Part shown: piece by piece, positions 7,467 to 16,574 of the stretch | Numbering within the stretch: the first letter of the stretch is position 1 | How the letters are laid out: each line of letters begins with the position of its first letter | DNA from: Amycolatopsis mediterranei | Lineage (GTDB): Bacteria; Actinomycetota; Actinomycetes; Mycobacteriales; Pseudonocardiaceae | Length of the DNA: 64,000 nt | NCBI RefSeq assembly: GCF_026017845.1 | Contig: NZ_CP100416.1 | Location: 8,977,712-9,041,711 of the forward strand | Direction of reading: 5' to 3' | Notes under the pieces: generated by a model | Told to the model about the DNA's origin: nothing | Database searches by the model: none | Seen by the model: the letters and a program-made list of their open reading frames with translations, nothing else | Translations under genes and position numbers: made by a program

Positions 7467-8735
7467 TCACACCTGTGCCGCCAGGCGGTCCAGCGCCTTG
7501 GGCAGGGCCGCCGACAGCAGGTCCAGCTCCGGCTCGGCCGCCACCAGCGGCGGCGAGACCGCCACCCCACGGCCCAGGTTCCGGACGATCACGCCCTCGT
7601 CCCGGCACGCCCGCTGCAGCTTCACCGGGGCTCCCGGGTCCGCGTCCAGCACCTCCGGCGTCAGCTCCACCGCCGCCAGGAAGCCCAACCCGGCCCGGAC
7701 CTCCGCGACCAGTGCGTGCCCGCTGACGCCCGATACCGCGTCCGCCAGGGGTTTCTCCAGCTCGCGGCCTCGGGGGATCAGCCCGTCGCGCTCGTAGATG
7801 TCCAACGTCGCCAAGCCCGCCGCGCAGGCCACCGGGTGGCCCGCGTACGTCGGGCCGTGGCGGAAGACCGGGGCTCCCGGCTCACCCGTGAAGAACGGCT
7901 CCGCCACCCGCGGAGCCACCACCAGCGCACCCAGCGGGATGGTCCCGCCCGTGATGCCCTTGGCCGTCGTGATCAGGTCCGGCCGCACCGGCCAGCGATC
8001 GATCCCGAACCACGTGCCCAGCCGGCCCCAGGCCGCGATCACGCAGTCCGCCACGAACAGCACCTCGTGCCGGCGGCAGATCGCCGCGACCTCCTCGAGG
8101 TAGCCCTCCGGCGGGAGCAGCACGCCGCCCGCTCCGATCACCGGCTCGCAGAAGAACGCCGCCACGCGGGCGGCGCCGACCCGCTGGATCTCCGCCTCCA
8201 GCGCCGCCGCGTCGTCGTACGGGACGTGCGAAAACTCCGGTGGCTGCGGGCCGACGCCTGCCGCGTTCGCCGGGATGCCGCCCACCGCCGTGCCGAATCC
8301 GTGCGTTCCGTGGTAGCCCTGGGCCCGGCCGATCACGTGCACCTTCTCCGGGCGTCCCGTCTGGGCGAAGTACGCCCGCGCGAGCTTCACCGCCGTGTCG
8401 ATGACGTCGCCGCCGCCCGAGCCGAAGAACACCTTCGATCCCGGCTCCGGCGCCAATGCCGCGACGCGGTCCGCCAGCTCGATCGCCGGCCGGTTCGCGT
8501 TGTAGCCGAACAGGTTCCACGAGTCGAGCTCCCCCAGCTGGCGGGAGACGGCTTCGGTGATCTCCGGGCGGCCGTGGCCGAAGTTCGCGTACCAGAGCGA
8601 CGCCGTCGCGTCGAAGTACCGGCGGCCCGCGTCGTCCCAGACGTACGAGCCCTCGCCTCGGGTGATGACCATCCGGTCGCCGTCGACCGCGCCCATGTCG
8701 GCGAACGGGTGCCACAGGGCGTGCTGTGCTGACAT
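7467..8735 (-). CDS. class III PLP-dependent aminotransferase
   Basis: Encodes 422 residues of the omega-transaminase / BioA-like class III family. Visible features are the N-terminal HALWHPFADMG, the glycine-rich phosphate region GSGGGDVIDTAVKLARAYF (residues about 105-125), the YHGTHGFGTAVGG segment and the Schiff-base lysine in TTAKGITGGTIPLGALVV near residue 280. The usual DExxxGFGRTG motif is altered to ADCVIAAWGRLG: the cofactor-binding Asp is kept, the next Glu is Cys. It is a single gene upstream of the inverted repeat; the amino acceptor cannot be stated. Confidence 0.85.
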   Translation of the reverse strand: MSAQHALWHPFADMGAVDGDRMVITRGEGSYVWDDAGRRYFDATASLWYANFGHGRPEITEAVSRQLGELDSWNLFGYNANRPAIELADRVAALAPEPGSKVFFGSGGGDVIDTAVKLARAYFAQTGRPEKVHVIGRAQGYHGTHGFGTAVGGIPANAAGVGPQPPEFSHVPYDDAAALEAEIQRVGAARVAAFFCEPVIGAGGVLLPPEGYLEEVAAICRRHEVLFVADCVIAAWGRLGTWFGIDRWPVRPDLITTAKGITGGTIPLGALVVAPRVAEPFFTGEPGAPVFRHGPTYAGHPVACAAGLATLDIYERDGLIPRGRELEKPLADAVSGVSGHALVAEVRAGLGFLAAVELTPEVLDADPGAPVKLQRACRDEGVIVRNLGRGVAVSPPLVAAEPELDLLSAALPKALDRLAAQV

Positions 8736-8828
8736 CGGTCCTCCTCACTCCTGCCCCCATCCCTACCAGGCAGGAGCGGCGAGCGCGAACACTCCATCGT
8801 GCACAGTTCGCCCCCCGAACATGGCCGG

Positions 8829-10010
8829 TCAGTCCAGGAACTCCGCGATCTCTTCCGCCGAGTACCCCAGCTCGGCCAGCACTTCCGCGGTGTGCTGACC
8901 CAGGGTCGGCGGGGCGGACGTCGGCCGGGCCGGGGTCTCCGACGCCTTCACCGGGAAGCCCGTGCCGACATACGTCCCCACCGTCGGGTGCGGCAGCCGG
9001 ACCACCTGGTCGCGCGCGGCCGCCCACGGGTCCGCGTAGACGTCGTCGATCTCGTTGATCGGGGCCGCCGGGATGCCCGCCCCGTCGAACGCCTTCATCC
9101 ACTCCGCCGCCGGGCGGCTCAGGAGCACCGGTTCCAGCAGCGCGTTCAGCTCGTCGCGGTGCGCCGAGCGCGCGGCGTTGGACGCGAACCGCGGATCGGA
9201 AGCGATGTCCAGGCCGAGCACCCCGCAGAACGCGTGCCACAGCTTTTCGCTGCCGACCGCGATGATCAGCCAGCCGTCGGCGACGTGGTAGCCCTGGTAC
9301 GGGACGATGGTCGGGTGCGCCGAGCCCATCCGGCGCGGCCGCGGCGCGTCGTAGAACACAGCGCCCGCTGCGTAGACGTGCCAGGCCAGCTGACTGTCCA
9401 AAAGGGACACGTCGAGGTACTGGCCGCGGCCGGTCGTGTGCCGGGCCTGCAACGCCATCAGCACGCCGATGATCGCCCACGTCCCCGCGTTCAGGTCGGC
9501 CACCGGCAGCCCGACCTTCGCCGGCGCGCCGTCCGGCTCGCCGGTCAGCGACATCACGCCGCCGAGGGCCTGCGCCACCAGGTCGTACCCCGCGCGGTCG
9601 CGGTACGGCCCGGTCTGCCCGAACCCGGTGATCGACACGTGGATCAGGCGCGGGTTGAGCGCGGACAGCGCGTCGTACCCGATGCCCCACTTCTCGAGGG
9701 TGCCCGGACGGAAGTTCTCGACGAGCACGTCGGCCTCCGCGACCAGCCGACGCAGGGCTTCGCGCCCGCGGTCGCTCTTGAGGTCGAGCACGATCCCGCG
9801 CTTGTTCCGGTTCGCGGCCAGGTAGTAGACGGCCTCGTCGCCGACGAACGGCGGCCCCCAGCCGCGGGTGTCGTCGCCGTGGCCCGGCGGCTCGACCTTC
9901 ACCACGTCCGCGCCCATTTCGCCGAGGTGCTGGGTGCAGTACGGCCCGGCGAGGATGCGGGAGAGGTCGACGACCTTGATCCCGTCCAGCGGGCGGACAG
10001 CAGGGGGCAT
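8829..10010 (-). CDS. CaiB/BaiF family (class III) CoA transferase
   Basis: Encodes 393 residues, the family's normal length. It shows the N-terminal GIKVVDLSRILAGPYCTQHL, ADVVKVEPPGHGD, then NRNKRGIVLDLKS, ENFRPGTLEKWG and the active-site aspartate region PVADLNAG near residue 170, and SLLDSQLAW. Such enzymes move CoA between carboxylic acids by a covalent aspartyl mechanism. GGAGGAG precedes the ATG. The gene is separated from the aminotransferase by 93 bases and from the ArsR-type regulator by 38, so it may be cotranscribed with the regulator. Confidence 0.88.
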   Translation of the reverse strand: MPPAVRPLDGIKVVDLSRILAGPYCTQHLGEMGADVVKVEPPGHGDDTRGWGPPFVGDEAVYYLAANRNKRGIVLDLKSDRGREALRRLVAEADVLVENFRPGTLEKWGIGYDALSALNPRLIHVSITGFGQTGPYRDRAGYDLVAQALGGVMSLTGEPDGAPAKVGLPVADLNAGTWAIIGVLMALQARHTTGRGQYLDVSLLDSQLAWHVYAAGAVFYDAPRPRRMGSAHPTIVPYQGYHVADGWLIIAVGSEKLWHAFCGVLGLDIASDPRFASNAARSAHRDELNALLEPVLLSRPAAEWMKAFDGAGIPAAPINEIDDVYADPWAAARDQVVRLPHPTVGTYVGTGFPVKASETPARPTSAPPTLGQHTAEVLAELGYSAEEIAEFLD

Positions 10011-10048
10011 CGACGGCTCCTCCTCGAGCTCGGGGTCGAGCCCCCTTT

Positions 10049-11035
10049 CTACCCGGACACGTCCCCTTCGAGGAGCGTGACGGCCTGGGCGGTCCGCCGG
10101 TAGAGCACGTACCGCCCGTCCCGGACCTTGCTGACCAGGCCCGCCCGGTGCAACGCGCTCAGGTGGTAGGAGACGGTGCCCGGGCTGTACCCGGTCCGGG
10201 CGGCGAGCTCCGTGGTCGACCGCGGGGGTTCGAGGTCGGCCAGCAGCGCCGCCCGGGCCGCGCCGACGACCGGCGCGATCCGGCCCGGCCGGTGGCCGGC
10301 GCTCGTGCCGACGCCGTGGGCCGGGTAGCGGAGGACGACCTGGCCGGGGACGTCGATCTGGATGCTGGTGACGGGCCAGCTGAGCACGCCAGGGGCGAGG
10401 ACCAGCTCCCGGCCGGAGACGTCGGCCTCGCCGTCGAACGGCTTCACGACGGTGATGGCGTCGCCGGCCCAGCCGATGGTGGGGTGCAGGCTGCCGAGCA
10501 CCCCGCCGACGCCGTACCGGGCGATGGCCTGCGCGCGGTGGGTGATGTCACGGTCGAGGACCGCCTGCAGGCCGGCCCAGTCCTCGGCCAGCGCGTCCCG
10601 CCAGAACCGGGCGAGGCCGTTGGCCAAGCGTCGCGGCATCGTCCCCGCCTCCACGCTCCGCCGGGCGGTGAGCGGCACCGGCCGGGGCCAGTGGACCTGC
10701 GTGTGGGCCAGCACCTGGGTTTCGACCTCGGCCTGCGTGGTCGCCTCGATCCGCGCGATCTGCTCGTCGAGCAGCTCCCGGTGCCGGGTCGCCGTGCCGG
10801 GCTGCGGGGTGAGCAGGTCGGGGGTGTAGACCTCGCCGGGGCGCGGCAGCAGGTCCAGGAGCAGGGCGACGTCCGGGTGGGAAAGCGCCGCGCGGGCGAG
10901 CGGGCCGGGATCGCCGAACACCGGGTGCCGTGCGGCGTCGGCGGCGAGCTTCAGCCAGGCGAGGGACTCCGCCGCCAGCGACGGGGAAAACCGTGTTCTG
11001 GCCACCGTCTCGGTGTCGACCCGCAGCTTGAACAC
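10049..11035 (-). CDS. ArsR-type winged-helix transcriptional regulator
   Basis: Encodes 328 residues. The C-terminal 80 residues form an ArsR/HTH_20 winged helix (RSTTELAARTGYSPGTVSYH LSALHRAGLVS region with a KVRDGRYVLYRRT wing). The long N-terminal part resembles the DUF5937-type sensor domain found in many actinobacterial ArsR-like regulators. The start is a GTG at 11035 opening with FKLRVD. The ligand is unknown; the downstream CoA transferase is a likely target or cotranscribed partner. Confidence 0.8.
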   Translation of the reverse strand: MFKLRVDTETVARTRFSPSLAAESLAWLKLAADAARHPVFGDPGPLARAALSHPDVALLLDLLPRPGEVYTPDLLTPQPGTATRHRELLDEQIARIEATTQAEVETQVLAHTQVHWPRPVPLTARRSVEAGTMPRRLANGLARFWRDALAEDWAGLQAVLDRDITHRAQAIARYGVGGVLGSLHPTIGWAGDAITVVKPFDGEADVSGRELVLAPGVLSWPVTSIQIDVPGQVVLRYPAHGVGTSAGHRPGRIAPVVGAARAALLADLEPPRSTTELAARTGYSPGTVSYHLSALHRAGLVSKVRDGRYVLYRRTAQAVTLLEGDVSG

Positions 11036-11108
11036 TCACCGACGGTAGCAGCCGAAGCGGCGGATTTGAACCGGCTCGAATCCTTTCCGGTCGGGGGTTG
11101 TCCCCGGG

Positions 11109-11369
11109 TTGAGTGGGGTGGTGTGCTTCCGACGTGCGGGGACCGTTGTCGCCGTGACCGCCGTGCTGCTCGCCTCGGCACCGGCCGCCACGGCCGGACC
11201 CGCCGGTGCGCCCGCCACCGGCTACCGCGCGTGTTCCGTCCTCCGCACGATCGCCTGGCACAGCTGGGTGGCCGGCGCCGACGGGCGGTACCACCTCGTC
11301 ACGATCCGCAGGCCGTACGCCTTCAGCGTGGTGTTCCCGGTGGTGCGGTTCCCGGCGCCGGTGCACTGA
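11109..11369 (+). CDS. small putative secreted protein
   Basis: A reading frame of up to 86 residues (TTG at 11109, or GTG at 11118/11121) opens with a basic residue pair, a hydrophobic core (VVAVTAVLLASAPAATA) and an Ala-x-Ala cleavage site near residue 29. The mature peptide is about 55 residues with one cysteine and no recognised domain. Its last 47 bases overlap the end of the convergent GntR gene. A real exported peptide is likely, but coding status is uncertain. Confidence 0.45.
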   Translation: MSGVVCFRRAGTVVAVTAVLLASAPAATAGPAGAPATGYRACSVLRTIAWHSWVAGADGRYHLVTIRRPYAFSVVFPVVRFPAPVH

Positions 11370-12036
11370 GCTCCAGCAGCCGGGCTTCGGCGTCACGCAG
11401 GTAGCGGTCCAGCGCGGCCTCGGCGGCGGCGAACCGGCCGCGGCGCAGGTCGCGCAGGATCTTTTCGTGGCAGTCCAGGAACGGCTCGTAGAACTCGCGC
11501 GTGTTCTCGTTCAGCACGAAGAACAACCGCGTCTCGGCGAGCACCTGGCGCATCGTCGCGGACAGCCGCTCGCTGCCCGCCAGGTCGGCGAGGGCCTGGT
11601 GGAAGTGGATGCTGGCGGTGCCGACCGACGGCCAGTCCTCGGCCGCCGCCGCCGTCCGGCCGTCCCGCAGCGCCTGCTCGACCACCGAAAGATCCACTGT
11701 GGACAGCTCGGCCGCGCGGCGCAGGGCACCGCATTCGGTCGCGCGGCGCACGACGTAGAGGTCCTCGATGTCCTCCGTCGTCAGCTCGCGCACGAACACG
11801 CCGCGGTTCAGCTCGTGCACCGCCAGCCGCTCGTGGGCGAGCAGCTGGAACGATTCGCGCAGCGTGTTGCGCGAGACGCCGAGCGCCGAGCTGATCACCG
11901 GCTCGGACAGCCGTTCACCGGGGGCGAAGACTCCGTCGGTGATGTACTGGCGCAGGATCGCGGCGACCCGCTCGGCCGTGCCGCTGCGCTCGAGCAGGTG
12001 CCGCGCGCTCTCCAGTCCCGAGGCATCGACGGTCAC
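11323..12036 (-). CDS. GntR/FadR (FCD) family transcriptional regulator
   Basis: Encodes 237 residues. The N-terminal winged helix covers about residues 18-80 (ILRQYITDGVFAPGERLSEP, then LGVSRNTLRESFQLLAHERL). An FCD ligand domain follows, with the metal-binding histidine in the IHFHQALADLAGS region and the late ECHEK-like CHEKILRDL. The GTG start is 4 bases after the SDR stop, so it is the last gene of the leftward hydantoinase-type operon and its probable local regulator. Confidence 0.88.
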   Translation of the reverse strand: MTVDASGLESARHLLERSGTAERVAAILRQYITDGVFAPGERLSEPVISSALGVSRNTLRESFQLLAHERLAVHELNRGVFVRELTTEDIEDLYVVRRATECGALRRAAELSTVDLSVVEQALRDGRTAAAAEDWPSVGTASIHFHQALADLAGSERLSATMRQVLAETRLFFVLNENTREFYEPFLDCHEKILRDLRRGRFAAAEAALDRYLRDAEARLLELSAPAPGTAPPGTPR

Positions 12037-12040
12037 GGCA

Positions 12041-12826
12041 CTACCTGACGCCGAGTTCGAAGTCGAGGCTGTACCGGTTGCCCGGCATCGCCCCCGCGGC
12101 CTTCGCGCCGTCGATCGGCAGCACGACGCCGTTGACGAACCGGGACTCGTCGCTCGCCAGGAACACCACGGCCTTCGCGACCTCCCAGGCCTCGCCGACC
12201 CGCGCCGCGGGCGTGCTCGCGACCAGCTGGTGCTGCTTGGCCTCGAAGTCTTCCGGCGACGCGAGGGTGCTGCGCAGCATGTCGGTGTCGATCGCGCCGG
12301 GGTTCACCGTGTTGGCCCGGATGCCCTGGTGGGCGTGGGCGACGGCGAGGGACTTCGTGAGCCCGACCAGCGCGTGCTTGGTGGCGTTGTACACCGGGTC
12401 GCCGGGACGGCCCATCACGCCGCCGTTCGACGACGTCGTGATGATGCTGCCCGCCTTTTGTTCGATCATGTGCGGCAGCACAGCGCGGGTGCCGAGGAAG
12501 GCGGCCCGCACGTTGAGCGCGAAGATGTGGTCGAACTCGGCCAGCGTCGTGTCCACAAGGGACTTGCCGAGGTGGATGCCGACGTTGTTGAACAGCACGT
12601 CGATGCGGCCGGTCTCGGCGACCACCCCGTCGACGAACGCCGCCACGGCGTCCTCGTCGGTGGCGTCCACTATGGAATGGCGGTAGCCGTCGAGTGCTTC
12701 CGCGGGCTCGCGGATGTCGGAGGCGAAGACCGTCGCACCCTCGGCGAGGAACTCCTTCACCGTGGCGAGGCCGATGCCCCGCGCGCCGCCGAAGACCACC
12801 GCAACCTTGCCGGCCAACCGACCCAT
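12041..12826 (-). CDS. SDR family NAD(P)-dependent oxidoreductase
   Basis: Encodes 261 residues of classical short-chain dehydrogenase type. The nucleotide motif is GGARGIG (residues 13-19), with ASDI at the end of beta-2 suggesting NAD preference, NNVGI in place of NNAG, the catalytic serine in TTSSNGG and YNATK as the YxxxK motif, then VNPGAIDTDM. It starts two bases after the stop of the hydantoinase B gene and is followed by the FCD regulator. The likely role is oxidation of an alcohol intermediate of the operon's pathway. Confidence 0.9.
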   Translation of the reverse strand: MGRLAGKVAVVFGGARGIGLATVKEFLAEGATVFASDIREPAEALDGYRHSIVDATDEDAVAAFVDGVVAETGRIDVLFNNVGIHLGKSLVDTTLAEFDHIFALNVRAAFLGTRAVLPHMIEQKAGSIITTSSNGGVMGRPGDPVYNATKHALVGLTKSLAVAHAHQGIRANTVNPGAIDTDMLRSTLASPEDFEAKQHQLVASTPAARVGEAWEVAKAVVFLASDESRFVNGVVLPIDGAKAAGAMPGNRYSLDFELGVR

Positions 12827-12828
12827 GT

Positions 12829-14556
12829 TCACTGCCCTGCTCTCAGTCGTGCTGTCTGCTCTTCGTCCACCGCGTAGTCTTCGGGCAGCCGAACCAGCGC
12901 GTCCGGGTCCCCGAGGTAACGCACTTCGACGCCGTACACCTCGCGCGCCGCTTCCCTCGAGACGTAACCCTCGACGACGTCGGCGAGCACCGCCGCCACC
13001 GGCCGTGCGGACGGCGGCCCGTACCCGCCGCCACCGGGCAGCGTGACGTCCACAACGGACTCGGCGGCCAGCGGCACGCGGCTCTTGGCGGGCAGATCCA
13101 CCCCGGCGCGCAGGCCGAACCGGCCGGGCGCACCGGGCCCCCCACCGTCCACCCCGGACGCGGCGGCGCGGACCCGGTCGACGTTCCCGTTGACGCTCCA
13201 GGAAGTCACGTCGAGTACGCCCATCGTGGTCACCTGTCCGAGGCCGCCGCGGAACCGGCCGGCGCCACCGGAGTCCACGCGCAGTTCCCGCGCGTGCTGG
13301 ACCAGCGGCGCCATGGTTTCGATCACCTCGGTCGGCGTCGACCGCAGGCCGCTCGGGAACCCGGTGGTGGACAGGCCGTCCTTGTTCGAGCGCGCACCCG
13401 TGCCGCCGGTCTGGAAGACGTTCAGCATGAACCCCGGACCGCGCCAGATGGTCATCCACAGCGCGTCCGCGCTCGGCGCGATCGCCGTGCCGGGCAGCGC
13501 GCCGATCAGCAGCGACGGCAGGAAGTGCCCGATCAGGTGCCGGGACGCGACCGGCGCCGGAGGCAGGCAGTTCAGCACCGAGCCTTCGGGCGCGGTGACG
13601 TGCACCGGCCGGAACGACCCGGCGTTGTGCGGCACCTCCGGCGAGATCGCCGCCTTGACCGCGAACGACGCATAAGCCCGCGTGTAATTCAAAACCACGT
13701 TGATCCCCCGGCGGCTTTGTGGCGAGGAACCGGCGAAGTCGAGGTGGATCTCGTCACCGGCCACAGTGGCCGTGACGCGCAGGACGATCTCTTCGTCGTC
13801 GAAGCCGTCGGTGCCGATTTCGTTGGTGTACGTGCCGTCGGGCAGCGCCTGCAGCGCGTCGCGCAACGCCCGCTCCGAGCGGTCCATGAGCTCGGCGGCG
13901 ACTTCGTCCAGGCTCTCGAGGCCGAGTTCGTCCAGCAGCCGCAGCAGGCTCGCCGCGCCGACCTCGTTGCCGGCGACCTGCGCGTACAGGTCGCCGATGG
14001 TCTCTTCCGGTGTCCGGACGTTCGCCCGGATCAGCCGTTCCAGGTCGGCGTTGACCTCGCCCGCGCGCAGGAACTTCAGGATCGGCAGGCGCAGGCCCTC
14101 TTCGAAGACCTCGTGGGCCTCGGCGGACACCAGCCGCCCGCCGATGTCCGGCGCGTGGCAGCACGAGGCGAACCACGCGACCAGCCGGCCGTTCCGGAAC
14201 ACCGGGGTCGCCACCGTGATGTCGTTGAGCTGGCCCGCAGTCTGCCACGGGTCGTTGGTGAGCAGCACATCGCCGGGTTCGAGGGTCTCCGGCGGGTAGG
14301 CCGCGACGAAGTGGTGCATGCCGGTCGCCATCGCGTTGATGTGCCCCGGCGTCCCGCCGACGGACTGGCCGATCATCTCGCCGCGCGAGTCGAACACCGC
14401 GCAGGCGAGGTCGAACGACTCACGCACGACCGCGGAGAAGGCCGTGTTGACCAGCGCGTTCTGCTGCTCGGCGAGGATCGAGTGCAGGCGGTTGCCGAAC
14501 AGCCCGACGACGATGGGGTCAATGCCCATCGCCGCACGTGCGTCGCCGGGGCTCAC
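12829..14556 (-). CDS. hydantoinase B / oxoprolinase family protein
   Basis: Encodes 575 residues of HyuB type: DPIVVGLFGNRLHSILAEQQ at the start, VGGTPGHINAM, GDVLLTNDPWQTAGQLNDIT and the CCHAPDIGG segment, plus the C-terminal VDVTLPGGGGYGPP. With HyuA it forms ATP-dependent lactam/hydantoin hydrolases or acetone-carboxylase-like enzymes. The GTG at 14556 overlaps the HyuA stop (GTGA), which favours it over the ATG at 14529. Confidence 0.9.
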   Translation of the reverse strand: MSPGDARAAMGIDPIVVGLFGNRLHSILAEQQNALVNTAFSAVVRESFDLACAVFDSRGEMIGQSVGGTPGHINAMATGMHHFVAAYPPETLEPGDVLLTNDPWQTAGQLNDITVATPVFRNGRLVAWFASCCHAPDIGGRLVSAEAHEVFEEGLRLPILKFLRAGEVNADLERLIRANVRTPEETIGDLYAQVAGNEVGAASLLRLLDELGLESLDEVAAELMDRSERALRDALQALPDGTYTNEIGTDGFDDEEIVLRVTATVAGDEIHLDFAGSSPQSRRGINVVLNYTRAYASFAVKAAISPEVPHNAGSFRPVHVTAPEGSVLNCLPPAPVASRHLIGHFLPSLLIGALPGTAIAPSADALWMTIWRGPGFMLNVFQTGGTGARSNKDGLSTTGFPSGLRSTPTEVIETMAPLVQHARELRVDSGGAGRFRGGLGQVTTMGVLDVTSWSVNGNVDRVRAAASGVDGGGPGAPGRFGLRAGVDLPAKSRVPLAAESVVDVTLPGGGGYGPPSARPVAAVLADVVEGYVSREAAREVYGVEVRYLGDPDALVRLPEDYAVDEEQTARLRAGQ

Positions 14557-16574
14557 ACCGTCACCGCCAAGGCGCCGTCGGACCGGACGACGCCGTGCGC
14601 GCCGGGCGGCACGACCACCGTGGACTCGCGTTCCTCCACGATGGCCGGTCCGTCGACGCGGGTTCCGGGCGCCAGCAGGTACCGGTCGAACACCGCCGTG
14701 TCGACAAATCCACCCGCCGCCGGGAAGTACGCCCGGCGAGTCCCCTTGCGCGCGTCGCCCCCGGTGCCGTGCGCCGTCAGCCGCAAGGTGACCTCCGGCT
14801 TCGGACCGCTCGAGACGACCCGCCAGTTCAGCACCTCGACGCCGACCTCGGGTCCGGTGCGCCGGTAGAGCGCGCGGTAGGTGCGGGTGAACTCGTCGAG
14901 CAGCGTTGCGGGCCATGGCCCGTCGTGGACCGGGACGCGGATCTCGTAGCCTTGCCCGGCGTAGCGCATCTCGGCGACGCGGTGGTGCGTCACGTCGTCC
15001 ACCCCGGACTTCGCCAGCAGCGCCGCGCCCTCGGCTTCCATCTCGGCGAACAGCGCGTCGGCCTGCTCCCACGCCAGGTCGTGGACGGCCGCGCGAGCCG
15101 ACCGGACGAAGTCGAACGCCAGCGGCGCGGTGAGGAACCCGGCCGCGCTCAGCACCCCGGCGGCCGGCGGCGCGACGACCGAAGGCGCCCCGAGCGCCCG
15201 CGCGACGCCGGCGCCGTGCACCGGGCCCGCCCCGCCGAAGGTGTACATCGGCAGCTTCGCCGGGTCGTGACCGCGCTCCACGGCGTGCACCCGCGCGGCG
15301 TTGGCCATGTCGTCGTTGACGCTCGTGTGGATGCCCCAGGCGGCCTCTTCGACGCTCACCCCGAGCGGATCGGCGATCTTTTCGCGGAGCACCGCTCTGG
15401 CGGCCTCGGCGTCCAGGCGCATGCCGCCGCCGAGGAAGTAGGCCGGGTCGAGGTAGCCGAGCACGAGGTCGGCGTCGGTGACCGTGGGCTCGGCGCCGCC
15501 GCGGCCGTAGCAGACCGGGCCGGGCTCGGAGGCTGCCGAATCGGGGCCGACGGTGAGCAGGCCCAGCGCGTCGATCCGGGCGATCGAGCCACCGCCGACG
15601 CCGATCTCGATCATGTCCGTGACCGGCACCCGCACCGGCAGCCCCGAGCCGGGCAGCAGCCGGTACTTGCGGTCCACTTCGAACTGGTGCGTCACCAGCG
15701 GTGCGCCGCCCGCGATCAGGCACAGCTTCGCCGTGGTGCCGCCCATGTCGAAAGCGAGCAGGTCGCCGGGCCCGGCCGCCGCCGCGGCCAGTGCACCGCC
15801 CGCCGGGCCGGACTCGAGGATGCGGATCGGGTGCCGGGCCGCGGTGTCCACTGTGGCCAGTCCGCCGTTGGACAGCATGATGTGCGGCGCGCGGCGGATC
15901 CCCAGCCGGCGCAGCCGCTGTTCGAGGTCGCGCAGGTACCGTTCGGTGAGGTCCTGGACGTAGACGTTGGCGACCGTCGTCGAGGCTCGCTCGAACTCGC
16001 GGATCTCGGGGACGACGTCGGAAGACAGCGCCACCCGCAGCGAGGGTGCGACCTCGGCGAGGATCTCGGCCACCCGGCGTTCGTGCGCCGGGTTCGTGAA
16101 GGCGTGCAGGAAGCAGACCGCGACGGCCTCGATCCCGCGGTCGGCCAGTTCCCGGCCGAGCCGGCCGACGTACCGCTCGTCGAGTCCGGTGTGGACGGAC
16201 CCGTCGGCGAGGATCCGCTCCGGGACGTCGAACCGCAGGTGCCGGGGCACGAGCGGCGCGGGCAGTTCCAGGTGCAGGTCATAGAGCTCGTACCGGTGCT
16301 CACGGCGCATCTCCAGCACGTCGCGGAAGCCGGCGGTGGCCAGCAGCGCGGTGCGCGAGCCGGTGCGCTCGATCAGGGCGTTCGTGACCAGGGTCGTCCC
16401 GTGCACCACCTGCTCGACGGCGCCGAGGTCCGGGAGCAGCGCGGCCAGGCCCTCCTCGACCGCGCGGGCCGGCTCGTCGTGCGTGGTCAGAACCTTGCCG
16501 ACGGCGACGATCCCGGTCGCGTCCACCGCGCAGAGATCGGTGAACGTGCCACCGATGTCGACGCCGATCCTCAT
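14553..16574 (-). CDS. hydantoinase A / oxoprolinase family protein
   Basis: Encodes 673 residues of HyuA type. The ASKHA-fold ATP site is visible as RIGVDIGGTFTDL at residues 2-14 and LLAFDMGGTTAKLCL near 285. Other family marks are VVHGTTLVTNALIERTG, ESGPAGG and YTFGGAGPVHG. It hydrolyses a cyclic amide or similar substrate in an ATP-dependent way with the B subunit. ATGA overlap with the upstream ThDP-enzyme stop and GTGA overlap with HyuB downstream show tight coupling of all three. Confidence 0.9.
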   Translation of the reverse strand: MRIGVDIGGTFTDLCAVDATGIVAVGKVLTTHDEPARAVEEGLAALLPDLGAVEQVVHGTTLVTNALIERTGSRTALLATAGFRDVLEMRREHRYELYDLHLELPAPLVPRHLRFDVPERILADGSVHTGLDERYVGRLGRELADRGIEAVAVCFLHAFTNPAHERRVAEILAEVAPSLRVALSSDVVPEIREFERASTTVANVYVQDLTERYLRDLEQRLRRLGIRRAPHIMLSNGGLATVDTAARHPIRILESGPAGGALAAAAAGPGDLLAFDMGGTTAKLCLIAGGAPLVTHQFEVDRKYRLLPGSGLPVRVPVTDMIEIGVGGGSIARIDALGLLTVGPDSAASEPGPVCYGRGGAEPTVTDADLVLGYLDPAYFLGGGMRLDAEAARAVLREKIADPLGVSVEEAAWGIHTSVNDDMANAARVHAVERGHDPAKLPMYTFGGAGPVHGAGVARALGAPSVVAPPAAGVLSAAGFLTAPLAFDFVRSARAAVHDLAWEQADALFAEMEAEGAALLAKSGVDDVTHHRVAEMRYAGQGYEIRVPVHDGPWPATLLDEFTRTYRALYRRTGPEVGVEVLNWRVVSSGPKPEVTLRLTAHGTGGDARKGTRRAYFPAAGGFVDTAVFDRYLLAPGTRVDGPAIVEERESTVVVPPGAHGVVRSDGALAVTV

